Shown here in pieces: positions 18,801 through 26,181 of a DNA stretch of 64,000 nucleotides. The stretch's first letter is position 1, and the number at the start of each line of letters is the position of its first letter. Source of the DNA: Candidatus Altimarinota bacterium (GTDB lineage: Bacteria > Patescibacteriota > Gracilibacteria > UBA4473); NCBI GenBank assembly GCA_021736215.1, contig JAIPGI010000001.1:62001-126000 (forward strand), written 5' to 3'. Both the position numbers and the translations under genes were made by a program. Under the pieces are notes generated by a model. The model saw only the letters and a program-made list of their open reading frames with translations. It was not told where the DNA came from and ran no database searches.

Positions 18801-19859
18801 ATTCTCAACTTCCCAATTTGCAGTAACCGCTAGAACTTCCGACGAAGAAAGAAATGTTCCATTTATAAGGGCATATGCGATTTTATTTTCCGCAGTAATC
18901 ATTACTCCTACAATGCTTCCCGAAGATTTGGAAAACGTTACTGAATCCGTTGCATTAAAAAGCGTGACCCCTCCCTGAGTCCCTATGACTACGAAATTTT
19001 TTCCTTCTATTTTTTGGGAAGCCACGTCCGTTATGGCCGCATTGATAATCGCCGGAGTCGATGTCGGAGTCAATAATTTCGATAGATCTCCATTGGTAAA
19101 ATCTAATATCCGGAGTCCTGATCCCGTCCCCACATAAAGAACCCCCTCCAGAGCTGTGATACTCGTAATCCCCGTAAGAGGGATCTTTTTCCAAAGCCCC
19201 CTAGTTTCTGCGTCAAATATAAAAAGTGCGTCCCCTGTCCCAACGAGAAGTGCCTTGAGAGGAAATGCCCTCTGTCCACACCGATCGTCCTCCCCCGATC
19301 GAGGATCTCCATCTCCATCCCCAATGCGATAATCACAAATCTTGTCTAGAACATCATCTCTTTCTTCTCCGTACCAAGGAAGGGTATCCGTAGATCGCCA
19401 CGCTGAGTTTTCTTCTGTATCATAAAAAAATTGTACCACTCCTCCCTCTCCCAATAAGACATTGCTATCGATTTTCGTTTCCCCATCTTGCATGACGGAT
19501 ATCCCATTCCCTACGATCTCTGCCGCACAAATCTCGTCCTGATTTTCAAAGATTTTTACTTGTGTCCCCACTTCACCACTTCCCCGAAACGAAGCTTGCA
19601 AATCTACATTCTCAACCCCAGTATTTTCTAACGGGTACACAATCCGCGGAGCCCAAAGTGGACTCGCATCGTTATTATCAACCGTCTCATCGAGCCCATC
19701 TTGGTCAATATCCGCTGCAAATACCAGTGGAAGAAACATTCCTAAGCACATGCTCCACAAAATAAAACCTGCTGTAAGCAGTCGCCCTTGTCGTTTCAAA
19801 ATATTGAGTACAACGTTCATTAGTTTTTGTGGGTTTTTCCTTTTTTTAGATTGTAGCAT
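12894..19859 (-). CDS. Giant secreted multidomain surface protein (LamG, FN3, thrombospondin-3, SLH-like)
   Basis: About 2320 residues. A signal peptide lies at the N-terminus (GFILWSMCLGMFLPLVFAA). Next come acidic DxDxDG repeats (DIDQDGLDETVDNNDAS), a stretch of beta-propeller-like repeats, and a LamG/concanavalin-type domain near residues 400-620 (RSGKGNNLIDH, FDGSSQYLS, VGTYDGQNVKIYKDG). Several fibronectin-III or Ig-like domains span about 845-1440 (PETSYNFQNLQNGQKYFFRVKS, in part; repeated DTTPP/DKTPP). Thrombospondin-3 loops are at 1540-1610, a carboxypeptidase-regulatory-like domain at 1795-1880, and SLH-like segments at 2010-2195. The likely role is a cell-surface adhesin anchored by its SLH end. 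The start is uncertain: ATG at 19859, ATG at 19820, or TTG at 19880. A hairpin CCTTGG/CCAAGG and a TACAAT lie around 19881-19848. Confidence 0.85.
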   Translation of the reverse strand: MLQSKKRKNPQKLMNVVLNILKRQGRLLTAGFILWSMCLGMFLPLVFAADIDQDGLDETVDNNDASPLWAPRIVYPLENTGVENVDLQASFRGSGEVGTQVKIFENQDEICAAEIVGNGISVMQDGETKIDSNVLLGEGGVVQFFYDTEENSAWRSTDTLPWYGEERDDVLDKICDYRIGDGDGDPRSGEDDRCGQRAFPLKALLVGTGDALFIFDAETRGLWKKIPLTGITSITALEGVLYVGTGSGLRILDFTNGDLSKLLTPTSTPAIINAAITDVASQKIEGKNFVVIGTQGGVTLFNATDSVTFSKSSGSIVGVMITAENKIAYALINGTFLSSSEVLAVTANWEVENVSTKTNFDVGLGRVLKGDFIGHTVGITHIQSHEKFRNISRDFATIPLIGDVRGHWFNSVLDRSGKGNNLIDHNEVEVSPVAENADVQEFSFDGSSQYLSSDGIDFDVSGNYLTVGMWIKRSQTGGTGAYQKVLNHGESSQTRNYFISAGDSFFDYPIQEDPYFFGVKTEDGFAAASIQSSPQADVWEFVVGTYDGQNVKIYKDGVLEDVVAQTGNIIPNGEDLRIGYGYQNEYFSGSVLLPFVAATSYTQEQIQEIYNLTKNWKNPGAKVTLRNDSLEVRDVTCHPEWNTCYIATTTGITKLDVSTGLTTEITSQSGITKIAATRIGTWACQEIITRGAHTVFARAFVTGNASSKLTNDRQFYVYRPGEADIDGDGLSNEEDNNPFVPIEKPEITLIQQSVEDQQIYTFSGTGDPGTGDLRTRVGIFEQGILSPLFFAEVGAGGAWQGQPITLDTGDRALFAKAYIGEHLSNVFSDQVLIKVQTLEEGPPPPHVLGEFTGTGNLTFSWDKNKTGELFKAQVSTDKSFLVETQESGWIPETSYNFQNLQNGQKYFFRVKSKDANGQETEYSTATETIIDTLAPEGSILSNSGTYSPMREIEFRWTDFTDNGGSGIDHFEITISGKSDFSNILFQDVHYGTTNKLFTGDQGKSYFARVRAVDLVGNKSNYVYSAGTIIDTTPPASFALRTIPNPSPPGAQTLSWDASSDGESGIRKYEIFREDIESGKDVPTVFMRSIGTTTGRSYVDESVQDTWIYVYKITAYNGSGLTVTTPTIQFEVNSTKVKPAAFQNIHHYTHSDSVPLQWIQAGDIPNVSAYQILRNGLVIQTTSDATTRQYEDTEAKVDGTVYQYRVQSKNIETVGGLSPELRVLVDKTPPTSTAVISGVSGGNGWYTSPLFITLTASDGTGTVFDSYTHTGTGFVAGVDRILFNKNDVGVTPYTGAISINANGTNTLLFSSLDWAGNQESDHTLSLKIDSQPPTVTFSAGAGAVINNGFTKENAIDFAVSATDATSGIATLTTYVRFDENGDGTLAGANDFGFSELPQSKISYATTDSDSGTYVFSKDGHYEFKVVATDNAGNNAESNIIVINVDRTPPSTTDNAPGIVPAVAPIIVKLSPNDRAVSSGIAQTYYTKDGVTPTTASSQGTRVVLAPEDIDENGYFVIKYFSVDKIGNVETVKIISNSPADVDEDGLPDSFEALYSEESSETLMESSNDTDGDGLTNLQEYQYNTNPINADTDGDTIIDGTEIADGTDPKNSADHRIIIIAPKAVVQPTDTPFTFLARAPIGKTISIKNSSGFVIGTGTADSSGRVSIELSLVAGSSQKITAEFLHNNGKIVSTKAKEGEEDIFINVQSSTGTNPKFVNIKDGEFFSQGFIDLQVKGKAGARMELFEKKEGNLVSLDQETSNAEGVAELGLPVTFLGGEIFVVDQDNLLTSEILQVYRGVSVSGQILDTKSVPIGDVIVKFIDGDTQYTTTTNSNGNYTINIPRNRTYTVKIYHRVYEKFETTLFISDKNPKISPILKIIEATNAEQTEDGIIYTDSGAGQITRQAGMERADVSQVIQEPTKTYEESLQEVIQLQQGISGEVLTHVTEEGRELFGGYQAGRIAVDEYKVQPEVARKITGLLGAERRQGEGAQGFYATAQSELCLRSNPDMKKPEDVASENIYSNQIYQLNEYGVWKLDEENKFHPDRNITWENVLEFIFAVNCISPRSLAELKRSEIPAIEGIELQNTPESLAIYTAKLEGVLGADFNIKTLPTRQEVLWTLAIAFQLDINEKATNSSFPDVSRENSLAPVLVAAKQNNWFIGFNDKEFKQDQVLTRGEFANWFVNALDYKKTSTTQKSAFQKFIEKLRGGAEEEQKARPGVRTTSRTEAASHLTGRQAREEAAQENQYYQPTRASWNPIDPSTTRQPLWIKDKSENVRPPDTKKVLRDVQKALERVIEKQQTESQSKVENSVGFEKKTIEGN

Positions 19860-19904
19860 AAACCTTGGCTTTTTTTCCAAGGAGAAAAGGCAAAAATTTA
19901 AGAT

Positions 19905-19933
19905 TTGACAATAATAAGTTAGAGCGGAATACT
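19905..19933 (+). promoter_or_regulatory. Possible promoter of the cyclophilin gene
   Basis: TTGACA (19905-19910), a 17-bp spacer and AATACT (19928-19933); TACTAT at 19930 is an alternative -10. The -35 is consensus, the -10 is weak. Confidence 0.45.
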
Positions 19934-19954
19934 ATGGATGCATAATAAAATTAC

Positions 19955-20530
19955 ATGAAAAAAGGTTTTTTGTATTTGATTCTAGCCCTTTTCTTGATTG
20001 GTGGATTTTGGTTTTTGGGTGGAAAAAGTGAATGGTTGACGGCAAGTATTTTAGAAATCCCCGAATCAACGGTAACACTCCAGACAAATTTGGGTGATAT
20101 AGAAATTAAGCTTCTTCGAGAAGAAGCCCCCTCTATCAGTAATAATTTTCTCTCTTTAGCAAAGAATGGGTTTTACAAGGATACTATTTTCCACCGGGTT
20201 ATTAATGGATTTATGATACAAGGGGGGGATTTTGAAAATTCTAATGGAACTGGCGGAACTGCTTATGGAGGAAGTCTTTTGGATGATGAATTTTCCCCAA
20301 AATTATCACACGTCCGCGGAGCGGTTTCTATGGCTAATCGAGGACCAAATACCAATGGGTCTCAATTTTTTATCGTTCAAGAAGATGCCCCATTTTTAGA
20401 TGGAAAACACTCGATTTTTGGGCAAGTAGTAAGCGGAATGAACGTTGTGGACAAGATTGCAAATGTTAAAACCGATTTGAATGACACTCCATTGGAACGA
20501 ATAACGGTGAAAAATGTAATTATTGAATAA
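19955..20530 (+). CDS. Membrane-anchored cyclophilin-type peptidyl-prolyl isomerase
   Basis: The protein has 191 residues. Residues 4-22 form one membrane anchor or uncleaved signal (FLYLILALFLIGGFWFL), and the rest is a cyclophilin domain. Active-site motifs FHRVINGFMIQGGDF and MANRGPNTNGSQFF are intact, including the catalytic Arg and the Gln/Phe of the proline pocket. It probably folds exported proteins at the outer face of the membrane. Its TAA stop overlaps the ATG of the next gene by one base, so the two are translationally coupled. Confidence 0.93.
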   Translation: MKKGFLYLILALFLIGGFWFLGGKSEWLTASILEIPESTVTLQTNLGDIEIKLLREEAPSISNNFLSLAKNGFYKDTIFHRVINGFMIQGGDFENSNGTGGTAYGGSLLDDEFSPKLSHVRGAVSMANRGPNTNGSQFFIVQEDAPFLDGKHSIFGQVVSGMNVVDKIANVKTDLNDTPLERITVKNVIIE

Positions 20531-21006
20531 TGTTCCCTCTTTTTCACAAGAAACACGAAGGATTCATCCGCCGAATGGCTCTCTCTAAGGGGTTGGGGAT
20601 TTTTCTAGGAATCATAGGAACTTTCTTTATTCCCGCCTCTGCTCTCACCGAAAGGTCGGGAGTTATATTTTATTGGGGAATTTTACTTTGGGGAATGACT
20701 TTGGGGTTTGTTATTGGACTCGCTGGACTTATCACTCAGAATCCCCTCTGGGATAAAAAATGGCTCCCATTCAAGCATCATTTATGGAGGCCTTTTTGGA
20801 GAGGGGGAATAGTAGGCGCTTGGCTTGAACTTTTATTCGTTATTCTCTCTTACGAAAAGGTAATTGCCTTACTTGGTTTTCTCAATATTTCATGGATCTC
20901 TACAGAAAATATTATTTGGTGGGCTATTCTGGCTGGATTTTTTTGGGGGGCAATCATAGATCTGCTCGCAACAAAATTCGGCGGAGAGGGAAAGAATATT
21001 TTGTAA
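20530..21006 (+). CDS. Hypothetical integral membrane protein
   Basis: An unrecognised protein of 158 residues with four predicted membrane helices: GLGIFLGIIGTFFIPASA, FYWGILLWGMTLGFVIGLAGL, WLELLFVILSYEKVIALLGF and IIWWAILAGFFWGAIIDLL (each in part). Basic residues cluster at the N-terminus (KKHEGFIRR). It starts on the stop codon of the cyclophilin gene (TAATG), so it should share its transcript. No catalytic motif is visible. Confidence 0.75.
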   Translation: MFPLFHKKHEGFIRRMALSKGLGIFLGIIGTFFIPASALTERSGVIFYWGILLWGMTLGFVIGLAGLITQNPLWDKKWLPFKHHLWRPFWRGGIVGAWLELLFVILSYEKVIALLGFLNISWISTENIIWWAILAGFFWGAIIDLLATKFGGEGKNIL

Positions 21007-21048
21007 CAAATTCTCTCATAAACCGTTTTACTAAGTGACCACGCTCTC

Positions 21049-22398
21049 ATGAGTTTTCAGGATTTAGAAAAATACATTCGTTGTTTCTTTCAAAAAGCGG
21101 TTTCTCAGCGAGCTTCCCATACTGTCCGCGAACGCATTTTTGAAAAAACAATGGAAAAGTTTTTAGAGCAAAAAGAGTCCCACAGAACTACTTTTTGGAA
21201 AAAGATATTAGTCCCTCGAACTTCCATCATGGCTTTTGCAGCCGTCTCTATGGTGGTTTTATTTAATCTTCTCCCAGGAAGTCAGAGTTTTCTTTCGGCG
21301 GGGAAGCTCCTTCCCAAATACGGTCCTGTCGAAATTTTAAGGGGAGACAATGTTATTTTGGTGGAAAAAGCAACTCATCTCCGGCAGGGAGATGTGATCC
21401 GAGTTGGAAACAAAGCTGAGGCAGAAATTATTTTCCCGAATCACCTCTCTTCTACGGCCAAGTCTCGATCACAACTTCGCGTAGTAGATCGAAACTCTCT
21501 TTTCCTGGAAAAAGGAGCTCTCCAAAATAAAACTTTCAATGCGCAAAGCGAGGTTTCTACGTCCCGAGGGTTTGTAAAGAGCTTCCCAGGCGCATCCTTT
21601 TCTGTTGCCGTCTCTGAAAGCGGGGAAACTGAGGTAATTTCCGAAAAAAGTGATATTTCCGTATTTGACTGGAAAGAGGGACAAACTCTCCTTTCCCCCG
21701 GAGATGTACTTAAGCTTCGAACAGATACAACCCTCAGTGATTCCAAAATTCCTCAAGATATTAGTCTATCTTTGTCTCAAATTCAGGCCATTCAGGCAAA
21801 AATGATTATCGCCCGAACAAAGGCTCTTACTGCTATAGAAAACGCGCTTCAGGGGAATAAAAAAGAATCGGGGGCAGACATCACTTCTGCCAAAAAGAGC
21901 TTCCTTTCTATAGTTCAAGTTCTTGATTCTTCTCGAAATCTCGAGATCACAAAACGAAAACAATTAGATACATTAACTCTTTCAGATGTTCCAATTGCTC
22001 TTTCGGGGAAAACAATGGATTCTTCCTTGATAAAAGAGGCTGAGTCCATTCAAGCACTCCTCTCTCTTTCTGAGTCAAACCTAAGCCAGTTAGGATTTGC
22101 GTTTCCTCCCTCCTCCGTACAAAGTTTTAACCGGTTTGTATTGCTCGATAGAATTTTTTCATTTGGGACATCTTCCCAACGAGATCTTGGCAAGATTTTA
22201 AAAGAAAAATATGTTGTCGCTTTTTTGCGTGATATTTTAAATGAGGAAGTGATGATTGACCAAGTCTCAAAGCTAAACCAGGAAATATCAAATCTTCCAA
22301 AATCTCCCCTCGCTAAGGAGTTTCTTGTTTCTCTTCGGGACCATTTTGCTCCCGACATCGCCGCACTCTTGGAAGTAAAAATCGAGAACGCATTTTAA
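21049..22398 (+). CDS. FecR-domain membrane protein
   Basis: 449 residues. A cytoplasmic N-terminal helical part with many Arg/Lys comes first, then one membrane segment (about residues 58-75, IMAFAAVSMVVLFNLLPG). An extracytoplasmic FecR-like beta domain follows (GPVEILRGDNVILVEKATHLRQGDVI, in part, to about residue 230), then a helical C-terminal region. FecR domains usually belong to anti-sigma or transmembrane sensors, but no sigma factor gene is next door, so signalling is not shown. The inside-anchor-outside layout resembles DUF5667-type CPR proteins. The gene follows the membrane protein by 42 bp. Confidence 0.7.
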   Translation: MSFQDLEKYIRCFFQKAVSQRASHTVRERIFEKTMEKFLEQKESHRTTFWKKILVPRTSIMAFAAVSMVVLFNLLPGSQSFLSAGKLLPKYGPVEILRGDNVILVEKATHLRQGDVIRVGNKAEAEIIFPNHLSSTAKSRSQLRVVDRNSLFLEKGALQNKTFNAQSEVSTSRGFVKSFPGASFSVAVSESGETEVISEKSDISVFDWKEGQTLLSPGDVLKLRTDTTLSDSKIPQDISLSLSQIQAIQAKMIIARTKALTAIENALQGNKKESGADITSAKKSFLSIVQVLDSSRNLEITKRKQLDTLTLSDVPIALSGKTMDSSLIKEAESIQALLSLSESNLSQLGFAFPPSSVQSFNRFVLLDRIFSFGTSSQRDLGKILKEKYVVAFLRDILNEEVMIDQVSKLNQEISNLPKSPLAKEFLVSLRDHFAPDIAALLEVKIENAF

Positions 22399-22407
22399 TA
22401 TTTCCTT

Positions 22408-23103
22408 TTATAATAACCCCGCGAAAGCTCTTTCTGGGGGGCAGTTTTTTTCGTCAAATAAAATTCTCCCTTTTTCTAAACGGATAATTCTTGGATTTGT
22501 TCTCATAACAAGGGTTGGATCGTGTGAAGCAAAAACGATGGTCAACCCTTGGTCTTTGTGTAAACGCGAAAAAAGCTCTGCTATTTCTCGTGAATTTTTT
22601 GGATCCAAATTCCCCGTAGCTTCGTCTGCAATGAGTATCTTAGGGGTATGTACTAACGCCCGTGCAATCGCTACTCGTTGTTTTTCTCCCCCAGAGAGAG
22701 AGTCTGGAAATTGATCTTTCTGTTGAGAAAGCCCCACTAATTTCAAAAGTTCTGGGACTTTTTTTGAAATTTTTGATTCCTCTCCACACACCTCAAGTGC
22801 AAAAGCAATATTTTCAAAGACTGTTTTTTTAGCAAGAAGTCGGAAATCCTGAAAAACTACCCCAATTTGGCGACGATATTTTTGTAAATTTTCAAGAGAA
22901 AGCTTTTCAAGAACTATTTCATCCAGTTTAATCGAACCAAGCGTCGGTTTCCATTCTCCCAAAAGGAGACGAAAAATTGAAGATTTCCCAGCCCCAGATT
23001 CCCCCAAGATGGCGACAATTTCTCCCGGAACGAGAGAAAAGGAAATGTTCTGCAAAACTTCTTTCCGCCCAACCGAAAGAGAAACATTTTGAAATTCCAA
23101 CAT
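22408..23103 (-). CDS. FtsE-like ABC transporter ATP-binding protein
   Basis: A 231-residue ABC ATPase with Walker A GESGAGKSS, Q-loop VVFQDFRLL, signature LSGGEKQR, Walker B ILIADEATGNLD and the H-loop His in ASHDP. The VFQDFRLL Q-loop and the small size match FtsE, which with FtsX controls peptidoglycan hydrolases at division, but the membrane partner FtsX is not adjacent. A LolD- or MacB-type exporter ATPase is therefore possible. It lies convergent to the FecR-like gene (9-bp gap) and divergent from the Fur-family gene. Confidence 0.85.
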   Translation of the reverse strand: MLEFQNVSLSVGRKEVLQNISFSLVPGEIVAILGESGAGKSSIFRLLLGEWKPTLGSIKLDEIVLEKLSLENLQKYRRQIGVVFQDFRLLAKKTVFENIAFALEVCGEESKISKKVPELLKLVGLSQQKDQFPDSLSGGEKQRVAIARALVHTPKILIADEATGNLDPKNSREIAELFSRLHKDQGLTIVFASHDPTLVMRTNPRIIRLEKGRILFDEKNCPPERAFAGLL

Positions 23104-23202
23104 TTATTATTTTTTCTTTATTGTTACATAATTTAGAGGGGAATAAAAAACGAAAGATGAATTTTTTGCAATATTCTTGCATTTTTGATAGTTTGCCTGA
23201 CG

Positions 23203-23628
23203 ATGAACGAGTTTGAACAGTTGGTTATCGCTTCTTTTGCTACTCGTGGGTGGCGCATCACTTCTGGAGTTCGAAATTTGGTAGATATTTTAGGAGAGGC
23301 GTCCTCCCCTCTGTCCGTTCAAGAACTCGACGTTCTCCTTGGGAAGGAGACACGTGATCTCGATGCGACGACCATTTATAGAATCTTAGACAAATTCATT
23401 GAGGCCGGGATCTTGCACAATTTAAGTGGCCGGTTTATTCGCTGTAAAGCTCCTCATGAAATAAAAAAACAGCATCATTTTTTGCTTTGTGAAAAATGCG
23501 GGAAAGCCGAAGAAATATTTCTCGACTATCAAGGATCTATAGAAAAACAACTTGCTCAAGAAAAAAACTTTGTTTTACGCGAGGTTGAAATGTATTTTTG
23601 GGGAACCTGCGGACATTGTTCTCGGTAA
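23203..23628 (+). CDS. Fur-family metal-dependent transcriptional regulator
   Basis: 141 residues from the ATG at 23203. A winged-helix domain (TTIYRILDKFIEAGILHNL) is followed by a dimerisation and metal-binding part (KQHHFLLCEKCGKAEEI, then CGHC near the end). The two CxxC pairs form the structural zinc site of Fur/Zur/PerR proteins. Which metal or peroxide signal it senses cannot be told from the sequence. A TTGCAA-15-GATAGT promoter ends 10 nt before the ATG, supporting this start over the upstream TTG at 23185. It is divergent from the FtsE-like gene and lies upstream of rny. Confidence 0.9.
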   Translation: MNEFEQLVIASFATRGWRITSGVRNLVDILGEASSPLSVQELDVLLGKETRDLDATTIYRILDKFIEAGILHNLSGRFIRCKAPHEIKKQHHFLLCEKCGKAEEIFLDYQGSIEKQLAQEKNFVLREVEMYFWGTCGHCSR

Positions 23629-23641
23629 AATATCCTCCCCA

Positions 23642-23669
23642 TTGACTTTATTGAATCCTTTTGTATAAT
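23642..23669 (+). promoter_or_regulatory. rny promoter
   Basis: TTGACT (23642-23647), a 16-bp spacer and a perfect TATAAT (23664-23669). It gives a leader of about 150 nt before rny. That leader contains a 16-codon open frame (23718-23768) with Pro-Pro codons, but I see no terminator or clear folded element in it. Confidence 0.75.
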
Positions 23670-23827
23670 GGATTCAGGAGATTTTTCCTCTTCTGGAAAT
23701 ACGACGCTAATAAAATGAAATCATTCAAAAATGTACAATATTCGCCCCCTGCGGGATCGACATGATTTTTGAGATTCCTCGTCATTAAAGGAGAGGGAAA
23801 AGAGCCATATTTTTTAACTCTTTTCTC

Positions 23828-25366
23828 ATGGAAACCCTTATACTCATTGGTATTACTGGAATTCTCATTGGTGGAGGTTCTGGGTTTCTTTTTTTTCGGC
23901 CAAATTCGAAACGTATTGAAGAGAAAGCACGTCATGATGCGGAAAAATTACGAAAAAGTGCAAGCGAAGAAGCAGAAAAACTTCTCAACGATGCCCGCCG
24001 CATTGCGAATCAGTTACGTCAACAAGCCGAACAAGAAGAAATTAAGTCTCGCCAAAGATTGGAACACCTCCAATCACAATTTGATGAACGAATATCCAAG
24101 CGTGAAGAACTCTTGGAACAAAAGATTCAAAAAAATGAAGAGGCTCGTGAAAAATACGAAAAGACTGTGGAACAATATAATGTGAAGCGTCGCGAAATAG
24201 AGACCGGTCTCGAAAAACAAAATGCGGAACTTGAGAGAATTTCGAAACTCTCGAAAGATGAAGCAAAGAAAGAGCTTTTTGATAGAATGGAACACGAGGT
24301 TTCTGATAAACTCACAGAAACTCTAAAACGGAAGGTAGATATGATGCGGCAGAGCGCTGAAGAAGAGGGGTCAAATATTGTTATTCAGTCTATTCAGAGA
24401 TTAGCCTCTTCCACAACGAGTGAGTCCACCACCACGGTAGTAAAAATAGACTCGGAAGATATCAAGGGGAAGATCATTGGTCGTGAAGGACGGAATATTA
24501 ATGCATTTGAAATGCTCACTGGAGTTGATTTAATCATAGATGATACCCCTGGTACCGTAACCATCGCGAGCTTTGACATGTTTCGTCGATATATCGCTAA
24601 AATAGCTTTGGAAAATTTAATAAAAGATGGCCGAATCCATCCCTCTCGTATTGAGGAATCTGTACAAAAGGCACAGGAAAGTGCTGATAAGCTCATCCTC
24701 GATATTGGAAAAAAGTCCTGCGAGGACCTCGGAATCCCCGTCTATCCGGAACCCATTTTGAAGCTTCTAGGAAGACTCCGATTCCGTACTTCTTATGGAC
24801 AAAATGTTTTGGCTCATTCTATGGAAGTGGCCTATATCGCGGAAGGGCTTGCCCACCAGCTCGGAGGAGCCGATCCCGAAATTTGCAAAAGAGCAGGTCT
24901 CTTGCACGATATTGGGAAGGCTGTTTCCCATGAAGTCGAAGGAGGTCATGCAGTCATTGGGAAAGAAATATTAGAAAAATTTGGGGTCGATAAGCGAGTC
25001 GTTATTGCTATGCAGTCCCATCACGAAGATTTCCCTTATGAATCCCTTGAAGCAAGAATTTTGCAGGCAGCAGACGCTATTTCGGCCTCTCGCCCAGGAG
25101 CACGAAGGGAAACTCTCGAAAAATATATTAAACGTCTCAAGGAGCTAGAAGCTATTGCGAGTTCTTTTTCCGGAGTAGAAAAAGTTTTTGCCATTCAGGC
25201 CGGACGAGAAGTCCGGGTATTTGTAAATGCCAAGGAGCTAGATGATCTAAAATCAGAAAAACTTTCTTTCGAAATTGCTCGGAAACTCGAAAAAGAATGT
25301 GAGTATCCGGGCGAGGTTCATGTTGCCGTCATCCGAGAATCGCGTTTTGAAGACGTTGCAAAGTAG
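23828..25366 (+). CDS. rny: Ribonuclease Y
   Basis: RNase Y is a membrane-bound endoribonuclease that starts mRNA decay. The 512-residue protein has the full family architecture: N-terminal membrane helix (residues 1-21), a long coiled coil (about 35-190), a KH domain with IIGREGRNINAF near 218-230, and an HD domain with LLHDIGKAVSHEVEGGHAVI (in part) near 358-377. Length and motifs match typical RNase Y. It has its own promoter about 150 bp upstream and is closed by a bidirectional terminator shared with the convergent trmB. Confidence 0.97.
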   Translation: METLILIGITGILIGGGSGFLFFRPNSKRIEEKARHDAEKLRKSASEEAEKLLNDARRIANQLRQQAEQEEIKSRQRLEHLQSQFDERISKREELLEQKIQKNEEAREKYEKTVEQYNVKRREIETGLEKQNAELERISKLSKDEAKKELFDRMEHEVSDKLTETLKRKVDMMRQSAEEEGSNIVIQSIQRLASSTTSESTTTVVKIDSEDIKGKIIGREGRNINAFEMLTGVDLIIDDTPGTVTIASFDMFRRYIAKIALENLIKDGRIHPSRIEESVQKAQESADKLILDIGKKSCEDLGIPVYPEPILKLLGRLRFRTSYGQNVLAHSMEVAYIAEGLAHQLGGADPEICKRAGLLHDIGKAVSHEVEGGHAVIGKEILEKFGVDKRVVIAMQSHHEDFPYESLEARILQAADAISASRPGARRETLEKYIKRLKELEAIASSFSGVEKVFAIQAGREVRVFVNAKELDDLKSEKLSFEIARKLEKECEYPGEVHVAVIRESRFEDVAK

Positions 25367-25390
25367 TTTTTGCAAGGTGCTTGCATTAAG

Positions 25391-25419
25391 AAAAACCGAC
25401 ACTAAGGGGTCGGTTTTTT
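25391..25419. terminator. Bidirectional terminator between rny and trmB
   Basis: ACCGAC (25395-25400) pairs with GTCGGT (25409-25414), flanked by an A run on the left and a T run on the right, so it can stop transcription on either strand. The trmB stop codon lies in the loop. Confidence 0.85.
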
Positions 25420-25998
25420 GAATTCCATTCTCCAAATTTTTTCTCCTTTCTTCCTTTTGACCTGTTCCCAATCCGTCATAATCCCAAATGGGGGAGTGTT
25501 GAATTTATGAATATCACAAAATGCTGATTTTTGGACAATCGCAAACGTTTCTTCAAACAGGAATTGTTGATCTGTTTGGAAGACGAACGTTGTTTTTTCA
25601 TGTATCCACTCAGCGCATTCTGACAAAAATTTTTCATGAAGGAATCTCCGTTTTTTGTGTTTATCCTTAAACCAAGGGTCTGGGAAATTTATATAAATGG
25701 TTTCTAGTACCCCAGCGGAGGAAACGAGGATTGACCGAAAATTCCTTCCCGCATCTCCATCAAAAACAATCACATTAGGAAATTTTGAAAACTGTTTGCG
25801 GAGTTTCTCTGCAAGAGGGATTCTTATTTCAAAAAGGATAAAATTTTTTTGAGGGAACTTCTGTACAAGCTCCAAAGCAAATTCCCCTCGGCACGCCCCA
25901 ACGTCAATAATGATGGGGTTTTTATTCCCGAATCCCCCAAATGAATACTCTTGGCGGACAGCAAGGGGGTTTACATGAGCACGAATCCGTGGAGACAT
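25402..25998 (-). CDS. trmB: tRNA (guanine-N7)-methyltransferase
   Basis: TrmB makes m7G46 in the variable loop of tRNAs. The SAM-binding motif IDVGACRGEFALEL is near residue 30, and the family signature INFPDPWFKDKHKKRRF lies near residue 103. The 198-residue length is normal. A TACACT -10 box ends 9 nt before the ATG, so the mRNA may be leaderless; this promoter region is back-to-back with that of the Trp leader. The gene converges on rny with a shared terminator. Confidence 0.93.
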   Translation of the reverse strand: MSPRIRAHVNPLAVRQEYSFGGFGNKNPIIIDVGACRGEFALELVQKFPQKNFILFEIRIPLAEKLRKQFSKFPNVIVFDGDAGRNFRSILVSSAGVLETIYINFPDPWFKDKHKKRRFLHEKFLSECAEWIHEKTTFVFQTDQQFLFEETFAIVQKSAFCDIHKFNTPPFGIMTDWEQVKRKKGEKIWRMEFKKPTP

Positions 25999-26019
25999 GA
26001 CGAAGGCAGTGTAATTTTT

Positions 26020-26047
26020 TTGACAAAAATAGGAAGTTCTTTAGACT
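26020..26047 (+). promoter_or_regulatory. Promoter of the Trp leader
   Basis: Consensus TTGACA (26020-26025), a 16-bp spacer and TAGACT (26042-26047). Transcription should begin near 26054, two bases before the leader ATG. Confidence 0.65.
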
Positions 26048-26055
26048 CTTGACAG

Positions 26056-26127
26056 ATGAATCGACTTCTCATGGCTTTCTCTTGGTGGTGGACACTGTCC
26101 GGCAGTGGGGTCGTTTTGAGTATTTAG
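26056..26127 (+). CDS. Trp-codon leader peptide (attenuator leader)
   Basis: A 23-codon frame begins MNRLLMAFSWWW, with three consecutive TGG Trp codons at positions 10-12 (26083-26091), and ends at TAG 26125-26127. CACTG (26093-26097) can pair with CAGTG (26103-26107) as a first hairpin. GGGGTCG (26107-26113) can pair with CGGCCCC (26161-26167), which would hide the left arm of the terminator at 26160. This is the three-hairpin logic of the enterobacterial trp leader: a ribosome stalled at the Trp codons leaves 26107-26113 free, so the terminator cannot form. The leader ATG is almost at the predicted 5' end of the RNA. Protein-level existence is not shown; the call rests on the codons plus the exclusive pairings. 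Confidence 0.7.
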   Translation: MNRLLMAFSWWWTLSGSGVVLSI

Positions 26128-26159
26128 TTTCATCCTTTCCGAAATCTAAGTATTCTCGT

Positions 26160-26181
26160 CCGGCCCCTTGGCCGGTTTTTT
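26160..26181 (+). terminator. Intrinsic terminator of the Trp attenuator
   Basis: CCGGCC (26160-26165), loop CCTT, GGCCGG (26170-26175), then six T. It ends 33 nt after the leader stop codon and about 190 bp before the next gene. Confidence 0.85.

Noticed and set aside
23718-23768. Regulatory leader peptide before rny
   Set aside because: The 16-codon frame with Pro-Pro has no terminator or competing stems that I can find.
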